Shown piece after piece: positions 34,871-44,053 of a DNA stretch of 64,000 bases. Source of the DNA: Brevibacillus antibioticus (lineage in GTDB: Bacteria; Bacillota; Bacilli; Brevibacillales; Brevibacillaceae). Both the position numbers and the translations under genes were made by a program. How positions within the stretch are numbered: the stretch's first letter is position 1; the number at the start of each line of letters is the position of its first letter. The notes under the pieces are model-generated. The model made no database searches. It was not told the DNA's origin and saw only the letters and a list, made by a program, of their open reading frames with translations. Where the stretch lies: NCBI RefSeq assembly GCF_005217615.1, contig NZ_SZNK01000001.1, positions 2,437,501 through 2,501,500 on the forward strand. Direction: 5' to 3'.

Positions 34871-36207
34871 TACTGCAGGGCCTCACTCTCCGCTCTTAGC
34901 TGTCCCCCATTTGGAGATCCTATCGGATAAGCTGGCGTTGTTTGTTCTGTCACTTTGTGAATCGCTGAAAGGACCGCCTTCGTCGCCTTTGCAATTTGTT
35001 CCCAATCCACTTGTGCGATAGAGTCCACTGTTACTTGTCCCGTCCCTGCACTTGTCACAAGTGCCGTAGGAATACCTGCGGCGCCTAAAGAGCTTGCGGC
35101 GCCGATTCCTTCACGCGTTCCAGCCTTATCGCTAGGAGACACCCCCGCTGCTCTTAGGAGTTGGATTGGCAGATTTTCGTTACCCAGCGGATTGGTTGCA
35201 ACGAGCTCTGTCTTTTGGCTGCCCACCCCCTCGACATAGAAGGCTGCTATCATGGCTTGTCGCTCTTTGGCTGATAAGGCATTCGCATAAGCAATTGGGC
35301 CTCTGCTTCCCGACGTAACCGCGCCAAAGCTGACGAACCTCACTTCGGTATCAATCGGCTTGTCAGCCATATTACGCGCTATCTCAAGCAAGGCCGCTAC
35401 ACCGGAGCCATTGTAATTTGCACCAGCTGATAACCCGGCGGAATCATGGTGAGCGGATATCATGACGACCTGCCCGGTGTCATTTTGATTGGGCTTTCGA
35501 CTTGCCACGATATTATACGAGGTTTGCTTGGTCGTTACGGCTCCGTTTACCTTGACGGTTCCCTTCACGGGCCGCTTGTCCATTATGCGTTTTTGGAGCC
35601 TCGTGCCATCCGACTTGGACAAAGCGATTACAGGAACAGCGATATCCAAGGGTTCGCCCAGTGAAGCATTCCAGCCTTCCTCTCGATCATTCCAGATGAT
35701 CAGAGCAACGGCTCCGGCAGCCGCTGCTTGGCGTACTTTTTCTCCGAAAGGAATCTCCCCTCGCTTGACCAAGGCAATCTTTCCCCGAGAGGCATCATTC
35801 GCAAAATCAACCGCTCTTCCCAAGCCTGCATCCACCACTTCTGCTGTCGCGGTTCCATTGATTCCAAAAGCAAATCCACTCACTGTCCATTTTTGACCCG
35901 GCCATTCTTCCATCGTCAGTGATAGAGTGGTAGGCTTTTTGTACGTATAATAAGAAAAAGGATCGAGCTTGGTCTTGTACCCGTAAGATCGAAGTGTATT
36001 TTCCACATAGACAGCTGCCGCAAATTCCGTTTCAGTAGCAGGTGGACGGGCTGTTCTCGCCAATTGCTCGACATGGCTGTACAAGCGTTCACTATCGATC
36101 CAATCTTGAGCTTCCTCTGCTTGAACACGATGGGAAAGGAAAGGTATCGGCAATATCGTTCCACAGGCAAGCAAGGCACATAGCGCATAATGTTGGACAG
36201 ATCGCAT
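34870..36207 (-). CDS. Secreted M28-fold protein with PA domain, apparently lacking catalytic residues
   Basis: A 445-residue exported protein with a signal peptide at about residues 1-29 (ending HRVQA). A PA-like insert covers about 95-215 (GKIALVKRGEIPFGEKVRQAA) and an M28 peptidase fold about 225-425. The first ligand region reads ISAHHDSAGL (residue about 253), but the expected GANDNGSG is GANYNGSG, the EE-GLxGS motif is GAVTSGSRG (about 295), NLDMxG is YVEGVG, and the final YHTPxD region is GQVTVDS. Most zinc ligands and the catalytic Glu are therefore missing. An inactive binding protein is the most likely reading. The ATG at 36207 follows AAAAGGGAGA. Confidence 0.75.
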   Translation of the reverse strand: MRSVQHYALCALLACGTILPIPFLSHRVQAEEAQDWIDSERLYSHVEQLARTARPPATETEFAAAVYVENTLRSYGYKTKLDPFSYYTYKKPTTLSLTMEEWPGQKWTVSGFAFGINGTATAEVVDAGLGRAVDFANDASRGKIALVKRGEIPFGEKVRQAAAAGAVALIIWNDREEGWNASLGEPLDIAVPVIALSKSDGTRLQKRIMDKRPVKGTVKVNGAVTTKQTSYNIVASRKPNQNDTGQVVMISAHHDSAGLSAGANYNGSGVAALLEIARNMADKPIDTEVRFVSFGAVTSGSRGPIAYANALSAKERQAMIAAFYVEGVGSQKTELVATNPLGNENLPIQLLRAAGVSPSDKAGTREGIGAASSLGAAGIPTALVTSAGTGQVTVDSIAQVDWEQIAKATKAVLSAIHKVTEQTTPAYPIGSPNGGQLRAESEALQ

Positions 36208-36524
36208 GGCATTCTCCCTTTTCTTTGCTCTTTGCATTTATTATGGGCGGTTACGACAAACTGAGTATAGTCAGAATAGTTAGTCAAATAACATCATCCT
36301 GCGCCATCCCTGGACAGCTTTCGTTTTCTTCTGCCCAAAACGTCGATTTTTCGAGTGACTTCCTTCCATATGAATTCTTAATAGAAAGGGGCTTTACTCC
36401 GTAAAATTATTGATAAAGAAAAGGCGACTTTCAAATTGACCGATGTCCTTTGCTTTTGCTAAGGTGGAATCAACAAAAAAACGTTTGAAAGAAACAGATT
36501 GGAATCTATTGAGGGGGAAGTACC
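36208..36524. other. Intergenic region between M28-like gene and dat
   Basis: A 317-bp gap between divergent genes. It contains the dat promoter (36436-36465) and leader. Direct-repeat-like GACTA/CTGACTATAC sequences lie near 36265-36290 on the minus strand. I see no further gene, RNA or terminator in it. Confidence 0.5.
36436..36465 (+). promoter_or_regulatory. Sigma-A promoter of dat
   Basis: TTGACC (36436-36441) and TAAGGT (36460-36465) are 18 bp apart, 60 bp before the dat start. Confidence 0.5.
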
Positions 36525-37376
36525 ATGCTGTATGTCGATGGCAAATGGGTAGAAGAAGGGCAAGTCGCAGTTCATCCAGAAGACCGCGGTTATAACTTTG
36601 GCGATGGCATATACGAGGTAGTACGTATTTATAAGGGACGCATGTATCAATGGGATGGACATCTTACCCGTTTGTTTCGAAGTGCCAACGAAATAAAAAT
36701 GGAGCTTCCATGGAGCGCAGAAGAGCTGACAGACTTAGCGCATCAGCTGATCGCTAAAAACAACATCACGGAGAATGACGACGCCAGCCTTTACCTGCAA
36801 GTTTCTCGTGGCATCTCTCCGCGTGTTCACGATATTCCGTCTGATATCAAGCCTGTGATCATGGGCTTTGTCCGTCGCAAGGACCGCCCTGTCACCGATA
36901 TGAAAAAAGGCTGGACAGCACAGCTCGTCGAAGATATCCGCTGGCTGCGTTGCGATATTAAAACGCTCAATCTGCTAGGAGCTGTTCTTGTCAAACAATA
37001 CGCAAAGGATGCAGGTGCCCAGGAATCCATTTTGCACCGCAACGGCGTCATCACAGAGTGCAGCTCTTCCAATTTGTTCGTCGTAAAAAATGGCGAGCTG
37101 TATACGCATCAGGCTGACAATTTGATCCTGCACGGAATTACCCGCCAAGTGGTCATTGATTTGGCTCGGGACAATGGCATCACTGTCCATGAAGAAGCAT
37201 TCGATATGGCTTTCTTGAAGCAAGCCGATGAAGTATTCCTCACCAGCACGACCGCGGAAATCATGCCGCTCATCTCGGTTGATGGCGTCGCTGTCGGAAA
37301 CGGACAGCCAGGACCTGTCGTGGTTACGCTACAAGACTTGTTTGAACAGCATATCAACACAAGTGTACTCGTGTAA
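36525..37376 (+). CDS. dat: D-amino-acid aminotransferase
   Basis: Class IV PLP aminotransferase that makes D-alanine and D-glutamate by transamination, for peptidoglycan. The 283-residue product has the N-terminal ERGYxFGDG equivalent (EDRGYNFGDGIYEVVRI), the PLP lysine in RCDIKTLNLLGAVLVKQ, and the RNGVITECSSSNLFVVKNG signature of class IV enzymes. D-preference is inferred from close resemblance to Bacillus DAAT. The start follows GAGGGGGA. Monocistronic. Confidence 0.92.
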   Translation: MLYVDGKWVEEGQVAVHPEDRGYNFGDGIYEVVRIYKGRMYQWDGHLTRLFRSANEIKMELPWSAEELTDLAHQLIAKNNITENDDASLYLQVSRGISPRVHDIPSDIKPVIMGFVRRKDRPVTDMKKGWTAQLVEDIRWLRCDIKTLNLLGAVLVKQYAKDAGAQESILHRNGVITECSSSNLFVVKNGELYTHQADNLILHGITRQVVIDLARDNGITVHEEAFDMAFLKQADEVFLTSTTAEIMPLISVDGVAVGNGQPGPVVVTLQDLFEQHINTSVLV

Positions 37377-37380
37377 TGAA

Positions 37381-37421
37381 AAAAGCTCTCCCGGTATGCC
37401 TATACATCCGAGAGAGCTTTT
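37381..37421. terminator. Bidirectional terminator between dat and lipM
   Basis: AAAAGCTCTC-CCGG pairs with CCGA-GAGAGCTTTT across a 13-nt loop between two convergent genes. Confidence 0.85.
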
Positions 37422-37430
37422 CTATATTGT

Positions 37431-38261
37431 TTAACGGCGCAGATTCCATTCATCTGTGGCATAGCGCGTTCTCACAAGTTCTTCTGCCAAAGCGAGTTCT
37501 TCGTCGGTAAGCGTTGAAGGGATCAGCTCCACATCCAGTCCGGATGCAAAGCCTTTCGAGAACGCCTCGATGGATTCTTGGAGACTGATTGGCCGTGGGC
37601 TTACTTCGTTGATCGTTACTGCTTTTTGTCGGAAACTATCGATCATCCGTTGTTTTACCCGGTCCGATGGGAAATGCAAGAGCGAGAATAGCAAATCTAC
37701 GTCCATATCAAGCAGAATAGAGCCGTGCTGAAGAATAACGCCCTTTTGTCGGGTCTGAGCGCTTCCCGCTACTTTTTTCCCCTCTACCACGAGCTCATAC
37801 CAAGAAGGCGAATCGAAGCAAGCGGATGACCCTGGCGAATTGTACTTTTCCTTCTCCACTTCACTCGCCAAAGAGACCATTTCCGCCGAGAGTCCCAGGT
37901 TTTGGAATCCGTGCAGCAGTCCCAAGCTAATGATTTTGTAGGCTTCCGTCACACTCGAAGGCATTTTCGGATGGTCTTCGGATACGATGACACTGTATGT
38001 CAGCTCCTGATCGTGGAGAACAGCACGCCCTCCTGTCGCTCTGCGAACAAAGCCCAATCCTCTCTTTTGAACTTCCTCTAGGTTGATTTCCTTGATGGCC
38101 TTCTGGAAATAACCAATGGACAATGTCGCCGGGTCCCACGTGTAAAATCGAACGGTCGGGGGGACCTTGCCCTCACTATGTAACTGCAAAATTGCTTCAT
38201 CTACTGCCATATTCATCGCGGGTGACATGGCTTCTGTCACGATATAGCGCCACTGTTCCAT
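37431..38261 (-). CDS. lipM: Octanoyltransferase LipM
   Basis: Transfers octanoate from acyl carrier protein to GcvH, the first step of protein lipoylation in Bacillus-type bacteria. The 276-residue product has the lipoyl-transferase fold with [18 protein letters not shown] and the LipM-type catalytic cysteine in [20 protein letters not shown]. In B. subtilis this gene (yqhM) is next to mntR and the gcv operon. GcvH itself is not in this window, but gcvT/gcvPA/gcvPB are 1 kb upstream, making a functional link clear. Confidence 0.9.
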   Translation of the reverse strand: MEQWRYIVTEAMSPAMNMAVDEAILQLHSEGKVPPTVRFYTWDPATLSIGYFQKAIKEINLEEVQKRGLGFVRRATGGRAVLHDQELTYSVIVSEDHPKMPSSVTEAYKIISLGLLHGFQNLGLSAEMVSLASEVEKEKYNSPGSSACFDSPSWYELVVEGKKVAGSAQTRQKGVILQHGSILLDMDVDLLFSLLHFPSDRVKQRMIDSFRQKAVTINEVSPRPISLQESIEAFSKGFASGLDVELIPSTLTDEELALAEELVRTRYATDEWNLRR

Positions 38262-38332
38262 CTATGTACCTCCTCATTCACAACGCCTTCATTGTACGCT
38301 TCTGGCATGAAGGACTTCAAGCCTCTGATGGG

Positions 38333-39412
38333 CTAATTTACTCGAGCTGTTTCCTGTAAAATAGCCAAGACCTGCATCAATGCATCTGTTTTTTTCTCAT
38401 TCTCTTCGCGCATTCGCTGCAAGATGGACTCCCTGTTCTTTTGCAAGTCATTCACCGCTTGAATAAAGCGATCATCCGTTAGCTCTTCTTCCAGCAGAAC
38501 ATGACACAAGCCCTGCCTTTCAAAGGACTGGGCATTTAATATCTGATCACCCCGACTTGCTTCACGGGACAACGGTATCAAGAGCATCGGCTTTTGCAGG
38601 GCTAGAAACTCATAAATCGCATTGGAGCCTGCACGTGACACGACAAAATCAGCCATCGCCAGCAAATCGGGTAATTCCTTCTGGACATACTCGAATTGTT
38701 TGTAGCCTGCTATCCGAATCGTTTCATCCACTTGGTTTTTGCCGCAAATATGTACAATTGAAAATTGCTCGAGCAAAGCAGTAAGCGAATGGCGTACCGC
38801 CTCGTTAATTCTCCGCGCTCCCAAGCTTCCCCCCATGACAAGTAGGACAGGCTTTTTTGCGGTAAAAGAGCAGTACGCCAAGCCCGCTTCTTTTCGGCCC
38901 TGCTTCAACTCTTCACGCACAACTGCGCCTACGTGAATCCCTTTGTTTTTGGGTACTTTCGAAAGCGTATCTGGAAATGTGACGCACACCTTGCTGGAAA
39001 AAGGGACTGCCAGCTTGTTTGCGAGACCGGGTGTCAGATCAGATTCATGGATGACAACGGGAAGACGGTTTAGCCACCCTCCAAATACGACCGGCACGGA
39101 AACGAAGCCTCCTTTGGAAAAAATCACATCCGGCTTCCACTTGCCGAGAAAGCGAGAAGCTTGCCAAATGCCTTTGAGGACCCGCAGCGGGTCACTCACG
39201 TTTCTCCAATCAAAGTAACGGCGCAGTTTTCCTGAAGAAATGCCAATATAGCGAACATGTGGATGGTTGGCGACTAGCTCACGTTCGATTCCTGTCGCAG
39301 ATCCAATGTAGGCGACCTCCCAGCCCAGCTTGATAAAGTGAGGGATGAGCGCTAGATTCACAGTAACATGGCCTGCCGAACCACCACCGGTAAACACAAT
39401 CCTTCTCTTCAT
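38333..39412 (-). CDS. murG: MurG-like UDP-GlcNAc transferase, second paralogue type
   Basis: GT28 glycosyltransferase expected to make lipid II from lipid I. The 359-residue product has the glycine loop FTGGGSAGHVTVNLAL (serine-alanine instead of the usual TGGH), the conserved HESDLTPGLANKLA, MGGSLGARRIN and SRAGSNAIYEFLAL. It lies outside any division/cell-wall cluster, so it is probably the extra MurG found in many Bacillales rather than the dcw one. The ATG at 39412 follows GGGGAGGG at about 10 nt. Confidence 0.87.
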   Translation of the reverse strand: MKRRIVFTGGGSAGHVTVNLALIPHFIKLGWEVAYIGSATGIERELVANHPHVRYIGISSGKLRRYFDWRNVSDPLRVLKGIWQASRFLGKWKPDVIFSKGGFVSVPVVFGGWLNRLPVVIHESDLTPGLANKLAVPFSSKVCVTFPDTLSKVPKNKGIHVGAVVREELKQGRKEAGLAYCSFTAKKPVLLVMGGSLGARRINEAVRHSLTALLEQFSIVHICGKNQVDETIRIAGYKQFEYVQKELPDLLAMADFVVSRAGSNAIYEFLALQKPMLLIPLSREASRGDQILNAQSFERQGLCHVLLEEELTDDRFIQAVNDLQKNRESILQRMREENEKKTDALMQVLAILQETARVN

Positions 39413-39467
39413 TCGGTTCGAACCCTCCCCTGCTACTTCTTCCCCCATGATAGCATCAATCAGAAAG

Positions 39468-39497
39468 AAAAGCCGCCCGTAACAACAGGCGACTTTT
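39468..39497 (-). terminator. Terminator after gcvPB
   Basis: AAAAGCCGCC (39468-39477) pairs with GGCGACTTTT (39488-39497) with one mismatch, with a T-rich tail on the minus strand. Confidence 0.7.
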
Positions 39498-39511
39498 CCT
39501 GAAATCTAGAA

Positions 39512-40981
39512 TTATGCTTGTGGTTGATAACGCAGGATCGGCTTCCTTGCCGCTGTCGCTTCATCCAAACGTTTGACTACAGTGGTATGAGGAGCTTCCT
39601 GAACGATTTCTGGCGTTTCCTCGCATTCGCGGGCAATTTGCAGCATGACCTCGATGAACTCATCAAGCGTTTCTTTTGTCTCGGTTTCGGTCGGTTCGAT
39701 CATGAGGCACTCGTCCACGATCAACGGGAAGTAGATCGTTGGCGGGTGATAACCGAAGTCGAGCAAGCGTTTTGCGATATCGAGCGTGCGTACGCCCAGC
39801 TTCTTCTGGATCACACCAGACAGGACGAACTCGTGCATGCAGACTCGATCAAATGGCAGATGATAAGCAGTTGCCAGTCGACGCATCATGTAGTTGGCGG
39901 AGAGCACCGCATTTTGGGAAACTTGCAGCAAGCCTTCTGGACCCATCGTACGAATGTAGCTGTACGCACGAACGAGAATACCGAAGTTTCCGTTGTAGCC
40001 TTTTACGCGACCGATGGAAGCTGGACGATTGCTGTCCCAGTAGAAACTGCCGTCTTCCTTCTTCGCTACGATTGGAGTAGGCAGGAATGGCTCGAGAACT
40101 TTTTTCACGCCGACCGGACCTGCACCTGGACCACCACCGCCGTGAGGCCCTGTAAATGTTTTGTGCAAGTTCAGATGCACCACGTCGAAGCCCATGTCTC
40201 CCGGACGAGCAATTCCCAAAATCGCGTTCGCATTCGCACCATCATAGTACAAGAGGCCGCCAGCTTCATGGACAATTTTCGCCATTTCCACGATATCTTC
40301 TTCAAACAATCCTAGTGTGTTCGGATTCGTCAGCATTAAAGCAGCCGTGTCAGGACCAACCGCATCACGCAGCGCTTGAATGTCAACCAATCCACGCTCG
40401 TCAGATGCAATGGTTACGGTATCCAAGCCAGCTACCGCAGCAGATGCCGGGTTCGTACCGTGTGCGGAGTTCGGCACGATGACTTTGGTACGATGCCCTT
40501 CCCCACGGCTCTCGTGATACGCACGGATCATCATCAGACCTGTCCACTCACCCGCAGCACCAGCAGCTGGTTGCAGGGTAACCGCGTCCATCCCTGTAAT
40601 TTCACCCAGCTCTTCTTGCAGGTTGTACAACAGCTCCAAAGCTCCCTGTACGGTTTCTTCCGGTTGGTACGGATGTGTCTGCGCAAAGCCTGCGTAACGA
40701 GCAACATCTTCGTTAATTTTCGGGTTGTATTTCATCGTGCAAGAACCAAGTGGATAGAAGCCATTGTCTACCCCGTGGTTGCGACGAGACAGTTCTGTAT
40801 AGTGACGAACCAATTGCAGCTCAGATACCTCTGGCAGCTCAGCCGGCGTTTCGCGAATGAGGTGCTTTGGCAAAAGGCTTGCTACTTCTACTTCTGGAAC
40901 ATCCAATGCCGGCAAATTGTAACCCACACGGCCTGGTTTGCTCATTTCAAAGATCAGTGCTTTCTCTTGGTCGTTACGCAC
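39512..40981 (-). CDS. gcvPB: Glycine dehydrogenase (decarboxylating) subunit 2
   Basis: P-protein beta half of the glycine cleavage system; PLP enzyme that decarboxylates glycine and loads aminomethyl on GcvH. The 489-residue product has the PLP lysine in [20 protein letters not shown] and the [12 protein letters not shown] and [10 protein letters not shown] segments. Its start overlaps gcvPA by 8 bp. The last gene of the riboswitch-controlled gcv operon. Confidence 0.97.
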   Translation of the reverse strand: MRNDQEKALIFEMSKPGRVGYNLPALDVPEVEVASLLPKHLIRETPAELPEVSELQLVRHYTELSRRNHGVDNGFYPLGSCTMKYNPKINEDVARYAGFAQTHPYQPEETVQGALELLYNLQEELGEITGMDAVTLQPAAGAAGEWTGLMMIRAYHESRGEGHRTKVIVPNSAHGTNPASAAVAGLDTVTIASDERGLVDIQALRDAVGPDTAALMLTNPNTLGLFEEDIVEMAKIVHEAGGLLYYDGANANAILGIARPGDMGFDVVHLNLHKTFTGPHGGGGPGAGPVGVKKVLEPFLPTPIVAKKEDGSFYWDSNRPASIGRVKGYNGNFGILVRAYSYIRTMGPEGLLQVSQNAVLSANYMMRRLATAYHLPFDRVCMHEFVLSGVIQKKLGVRTLDIAKRLLDFGYHPPTIYFPLIVDECLMIEPTETETKETLDEFIEVMLQIARECEETPEIVQEAPHTTVVKRLDEATAARKPILRYQPQA

Positions 40982-42326
40982 GTGTGATCGCCTCCAATTC
41001 AGCCGCCAATGTGTCGATTTCTTCTTTAGTACGCAGCTCAGTTACTGCAAGCAAGGTATGATTGGCAAACTCTGGATAGTCGAGACCAAGATCATAGCCC
41101 CCGATGATTCCAGCAGCCAGCAGGCCTTTGTTCACTTCTGCAACTGGTTTGTTCAACTTCACCACGAACTCGTTGAAGAACGGTGAGGTGAATACGATCT
41201 CCAAGCCTTTTGCTTGCAGGGCATCCTTCGCGTAATGAGCTTTTTGTAGATTCATCATTGCCATTTCTTGTACACCCTGCTTGCCGAGTGCTGTCATGGC
41301 AATAGAAGCAGCCAAAGCGAGCAGCGCTTGGTTCGAGCAGATATTGGAAGTCGCTTTTTCACGACGAATATGTTGTTCACGCGCTTGCAGCGTCAATACG
41401 AAGCCGCGTTTGCCATTTTCGTCCTTCGTTTGACCGACGATACGACCTGGCATTTTGCGCATCAGTTTGGATGTTGTAGCAAAATATCCGCAATGCGGTC
41501 CACCAAAGGATGCTGGAATACCGAATGGCTGCATGTCGCCCACTACGATATCTGCGCCCAATTTGCCCGGCGCCTCCAGTACACCCAGAGCAAGCGGATT
41601 GGAGGATGTAATCAACAATGCGCCTTTTCCGTGCACAATTGGTTCAATCACTCCCAAGTCTTCTACGTTTCCGAAGAAGTTCGGATACTGCACGATGACC
41701 GCTGCTGTATTTTCATCGACAAGCGCTTCCAGAGCCGCTGTATCCGTAACGCCATCGCTGTTGATACCTACTTCAACCAGCTCAACGTTTTGTCCATACG
41801 CATATGTTTTCAACACACCACGCGCTTCTGGATGTACAGCCCGGGAAACGATTACGCGTTTTTTGCCAGTGTGACCTGCAGCCATCATCGCTGCCTCTGC
41901 CAAAGATGTCGCGCCGTCATACATCGAGGAGTTCGCTACCTCCATGCCAGTCAACTCACATACCATCGTTTGGAACTCAAAAATAGCTTGCAGTTCACCT
42001 TGGCTGATTTCTGGCTGGTAAGGTGTGTAAGCGGTAAAGAATTCACCGCGGAGCAGCATGTGATTGACTGTGCTCGGCGTGTAATGTTGATAAACACCCG
42101 CACCTAGAAAGTTAACATGTGTGCTGAAGTTTACGTTTTTATTTGCGAGGCGTGTAAAATACTTCACCAAATCTGGCTCGGATAGTGCTTCTGGAATATT
42201 CAAAGCACCTTTGAAGCGTACTTCTTCCGGAATATCAGCAAACAGTTCTTCTATACTCGAAATGCCGAGGGTTTCCAGCATTTCGCGCTTGTCCTGATCA
42301 GTTTGGGGCAGGTAGCGGTATTTCAC
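40974..42326 (-). CDS. gcvPA: Glycine dehydrogenase (decarboxylating) subunit 1
   Basis: P-protein alpha half, forming a heterotetramer with GcvPB. The 450-residue product has [14 protein letters not shown] at the start, [20 protein letters not shown] and the [10 protein letters not shown] motif. It lies 41 bp after gcvT. The two-subunit P-protein is typical of Bacillales. Confidence 0.97.
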   Translation of the reverse strand: MKYRYLPQTDQDKREMLETLGISSIEELFADIPEEVRFKGALNIPEALSEPDLVKYFTRLANKNVNFSTHVNFLGAGVYQHYTPSTVNHMLLRGEFFTAYTPYQPEISQGELQAIFEFQTMVCELTGMEVANSSMYDGATSLAEAAMMAAGHTGKKRVIVSRAVHPEARGVLKTYAYGQNVELVEVGINSDGVTDTAALEALVDENTAAVIVQYPNFFGNVEDLGVIEPIVHGKGALLITSSNPLALGVLEAPGKLGADIVVGDMQPFGIPASFGGPHCGYFATTSKLMRKMPGRIVGQTKDENGKRGFVLTLQAREQHIRREKATSNICSNQALLALAASIAMTALGKQGVQEMAMMNLQKAHYAKDALQAKGLEIVFTSPFFNEFVVKLNKPVAEVNKGLLAAGIIGGYDLGLDYPEFANHTLLAVTELRTKEEIDTLAAELEAITRA

Positions 42327-42367
42327 GGATGTTGTCCTCCTCTAAAAGGATGTATGTGGTGTATCGT

Positions 42368-43471
42368 TTAGTTTTTTGGGCGTTTATAAAATGGAGCGGC
42401 AACGATTTCTGCTTTCAGACGTTTTCCGCGAATTTCTACTTCTACTTGTGTACCTAACGCAGCATGCTCGGTTTTTACGAGAGCGAGACCGACGTTTTTC
42501 TTCAAGGTTGGAGATTGTGTTCCCGTCGTCACTTCGCCAATGAGCTCTTCCCCCACATAGACAGGGTAATGCGTACGCGGAATCCCACGGTCGATCATTT
42601 CGATCCCTACCAGCTTGCGTGGGGCACCGTTTTCTTTTTGTGCCTTCAGCACTTCTTGACCAATGAACGGCACTTCTTTGTCTACCTTGACAGCAAAGCC
42701 AATGCCCGCTTCGATCGGCGTAATGTCTTTGCTGAGCTCTTGACCGTACAGTGGCAGCTTGGCTTCAAAACGAAGCGTATCGCGCGCACCGAGACCGCAC
42801 GGCAACAGACCTTCTTCTTTTCCGGCATCTAGCAAGATGTCCCACAGCTCTGCTGCACGATCGGCATCCAAATAAATCTCGAAGCCATCTTCGCCAGTAT
42901 AGCCAGTGCGGGAGATCAAACCCGGAATACCGCTCACTTGCACATCACGCTCAAAACGGAAAAAGCCGATTTGAGACAAGTCTGTCGTCGTCAGCTTTTG
43001 CAGAATAGTTTCTGCCAAAGGACCTTGAATCGCGATTTGTGCTGTTTGTGGCGAAATATTCTCAATCGTTACGCCTGGAATCAGATGTTCTTCTAGCCAC
43101 GCATAGTCTTTGTCGATATTCCCGGCGTTGATGACGAGCAAGTAATGATCATCTGCATACTTGTAAACAAGCAGATCGTCTACCGTTCCCCCATCAGGGT
43201 AACAAAGCACACTGTACTGCGCCTGCCCGACTGCCAGCTTTGACACGTCATTCGTAGTCACACGCTGGAGATAAGAAAGCGCGTTTTCCCCTTTTACGTC
43301 CACCTCTCCCATATGGGAAACATCAAATAGACCAGCTTTTGTCCGAACGGCTTCATGCTCTTGACCAATGCTTGTAAACTGCACCGGCAGATCCCAACCA
43401 CCGAAGTCGATGGTTTTCGCGCCATACTTTGCATAAGAATCAAATAGTGGCGTACGTTTCAAATTGGACAT
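42368..43471 (-). CDS. gcvT: Aminomethyltransferase (glycine cleavage T protein)
   Basis: Transfers the methylene group to tetrahydrofolate and releases ammonia. The 367-residue product has the folate-site region [30 protein letters not shown] and [15 protein letters not shown]. The ATG at 43471 follows CAGGGGGTG. It is the first gene after the glycine riboswitch. Confidence 0.97.
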   Translation of the reverse strand: MSNLKRTPLFDSYAKYGAKTIDFGGWDLPVQFTSIGQEHEAVRTKAGLFDVSHMGEVDVKGENALSYLQRVTTNDVSKLAVGQAQYSVLCYPDGGTVDDLLVYKYADDHYLLVINAGNIDKDYAWLEEHLIPGVTIENISPQTAQIAIQGPLAETILQKLTTTDLSQIGFFRFERDVQVSGIPGLISRTGYTGEDGFEIYLDADRAAELWDILLDAGKEEGLLPCGLGARDTLRFEAKLPLYGQELSKDITPIEAGIGFAVKVDKEVPFIGQEVLKAQKENGAPRKLVGIEMIDRGIPRTHYPVYVGEELIGEVTTGTQSPTLKKNVGLALVKTEHAALGTQVEVEIRGKRLKAEIVAAPFYKRPKN

Positions 43472-43579
43472 GTGGCACCCCCTGTGAACAATAAGATCTT
43501 AGAAAACTTGGCTTCGCTGAGCCTTTAGCGAGGTCTTAGTTGCACTTATGTCGATAGGGTCTTATCGACCAAAACAAAA

Positions 43580-43830
43580 CAGAGGGGGAAAAACGGGTAC
43601 ACCAAAATAATGGCGCCCATTTCTCCTCCTCTGTCCTTGGTACCTGAGAGTTACCTTGCGAATCTGGTGAGGCTACATCGTTCCCCACTTGCAAGTTTCC
43701 CCTTTGGTGGCTCATGTGAGCTCTCTCCAGAGTTGCGTCCGGTAGAGGTACTTTTGCCTGAGAGATTCACCGTTACCGGCTTGCTCCTTCGGCGCTGCCA
43801 AACATTCAAGCAGTCTCTCCCTACTACCAT
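43580..43830 (-). promoter_or_regulatory. Tandem glycine riboswitch with intrinsic terminator
   Basis: Reading the minus strand, two glycine aptamers lie in series: the first contains GTGAATCTCTCAGGCAAAAG, the second GTAACTCTCAGGTACCAAGG. These are the conserved cores of the glycine aptamer pair. The expression platform follows: an 18-bp imperfect stem (43616-43633 with 43580-43597) and a T-rich tail. Known members turn on gcv expression when glycine binds; here it precedes gcvT-gcvPA-gcvPB, so an ON switch is expected. Confidence 0.95.
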
Positions 43831-43976
43831 CATTCGCGGTTGTTTCATGGTCATACATAAGTTTTAGCTGTCATTTCCATACTAATGGATGTACTACCTC
43901 TTTATCCTACCATGAGAGTCCAAAGTTGAAAATATACAAATTAACAGTCAGATTCAGAAAAACTTAACAAAACACA

Positions 43977-44005
43977 TTGACAATAGATAAACGTTCAGTT
44001 TTTAT
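43977..44005 (+). promoter_or_regulatory. Sigma-A promoter of yqhH
   Basis: A perfect TTGACA (43977-43982) is followed after 17 bp by TTTTAT (44000-44005); TATACA is slightly further. About 50 bp before the start codon. Confidence 0.5.
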
Positions 44006-44053
44006 ACATTAACCATGAAAGTTATGGCAGAGCTATGTAAAGGAGTATCTTAT

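Larger units (their letters stand above)
43472..44053. other. Intergenic region carrying the gcv leader and yqhH promoter
   Basis: A 0.58 kb gap between divergent gcvT and yqhH. It contains the tandem glycine riboswitch and its terminator (43580-43830), a 100-nt structured segment between terminator and gcvT (hairpins near 43512-43545 and 43552-43569), and the yqhH promoter (43977-44005). The gcv promoter itself was not clearly found. No gene is supported. Confidence 0.7.

Noticed and set aside
39518-40315. A 265-codon plus-strand frame opposite gcvPB
   Set aside because: Shadow frame of a conserved gene; the composition is driven by the codons of gcvPB.
41268-42107. A 279-codon plus-strand frame opposite gcvPA
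   Set aside because: Shadow frame; rich in His, Cys and Arg in a way typical of antisense readings, with no family match.
43610-43867. Open frames in the glycine riboswitch region on both strands
   Set aside because: The sequence is explained by the two conserved aptamers and the terminator.
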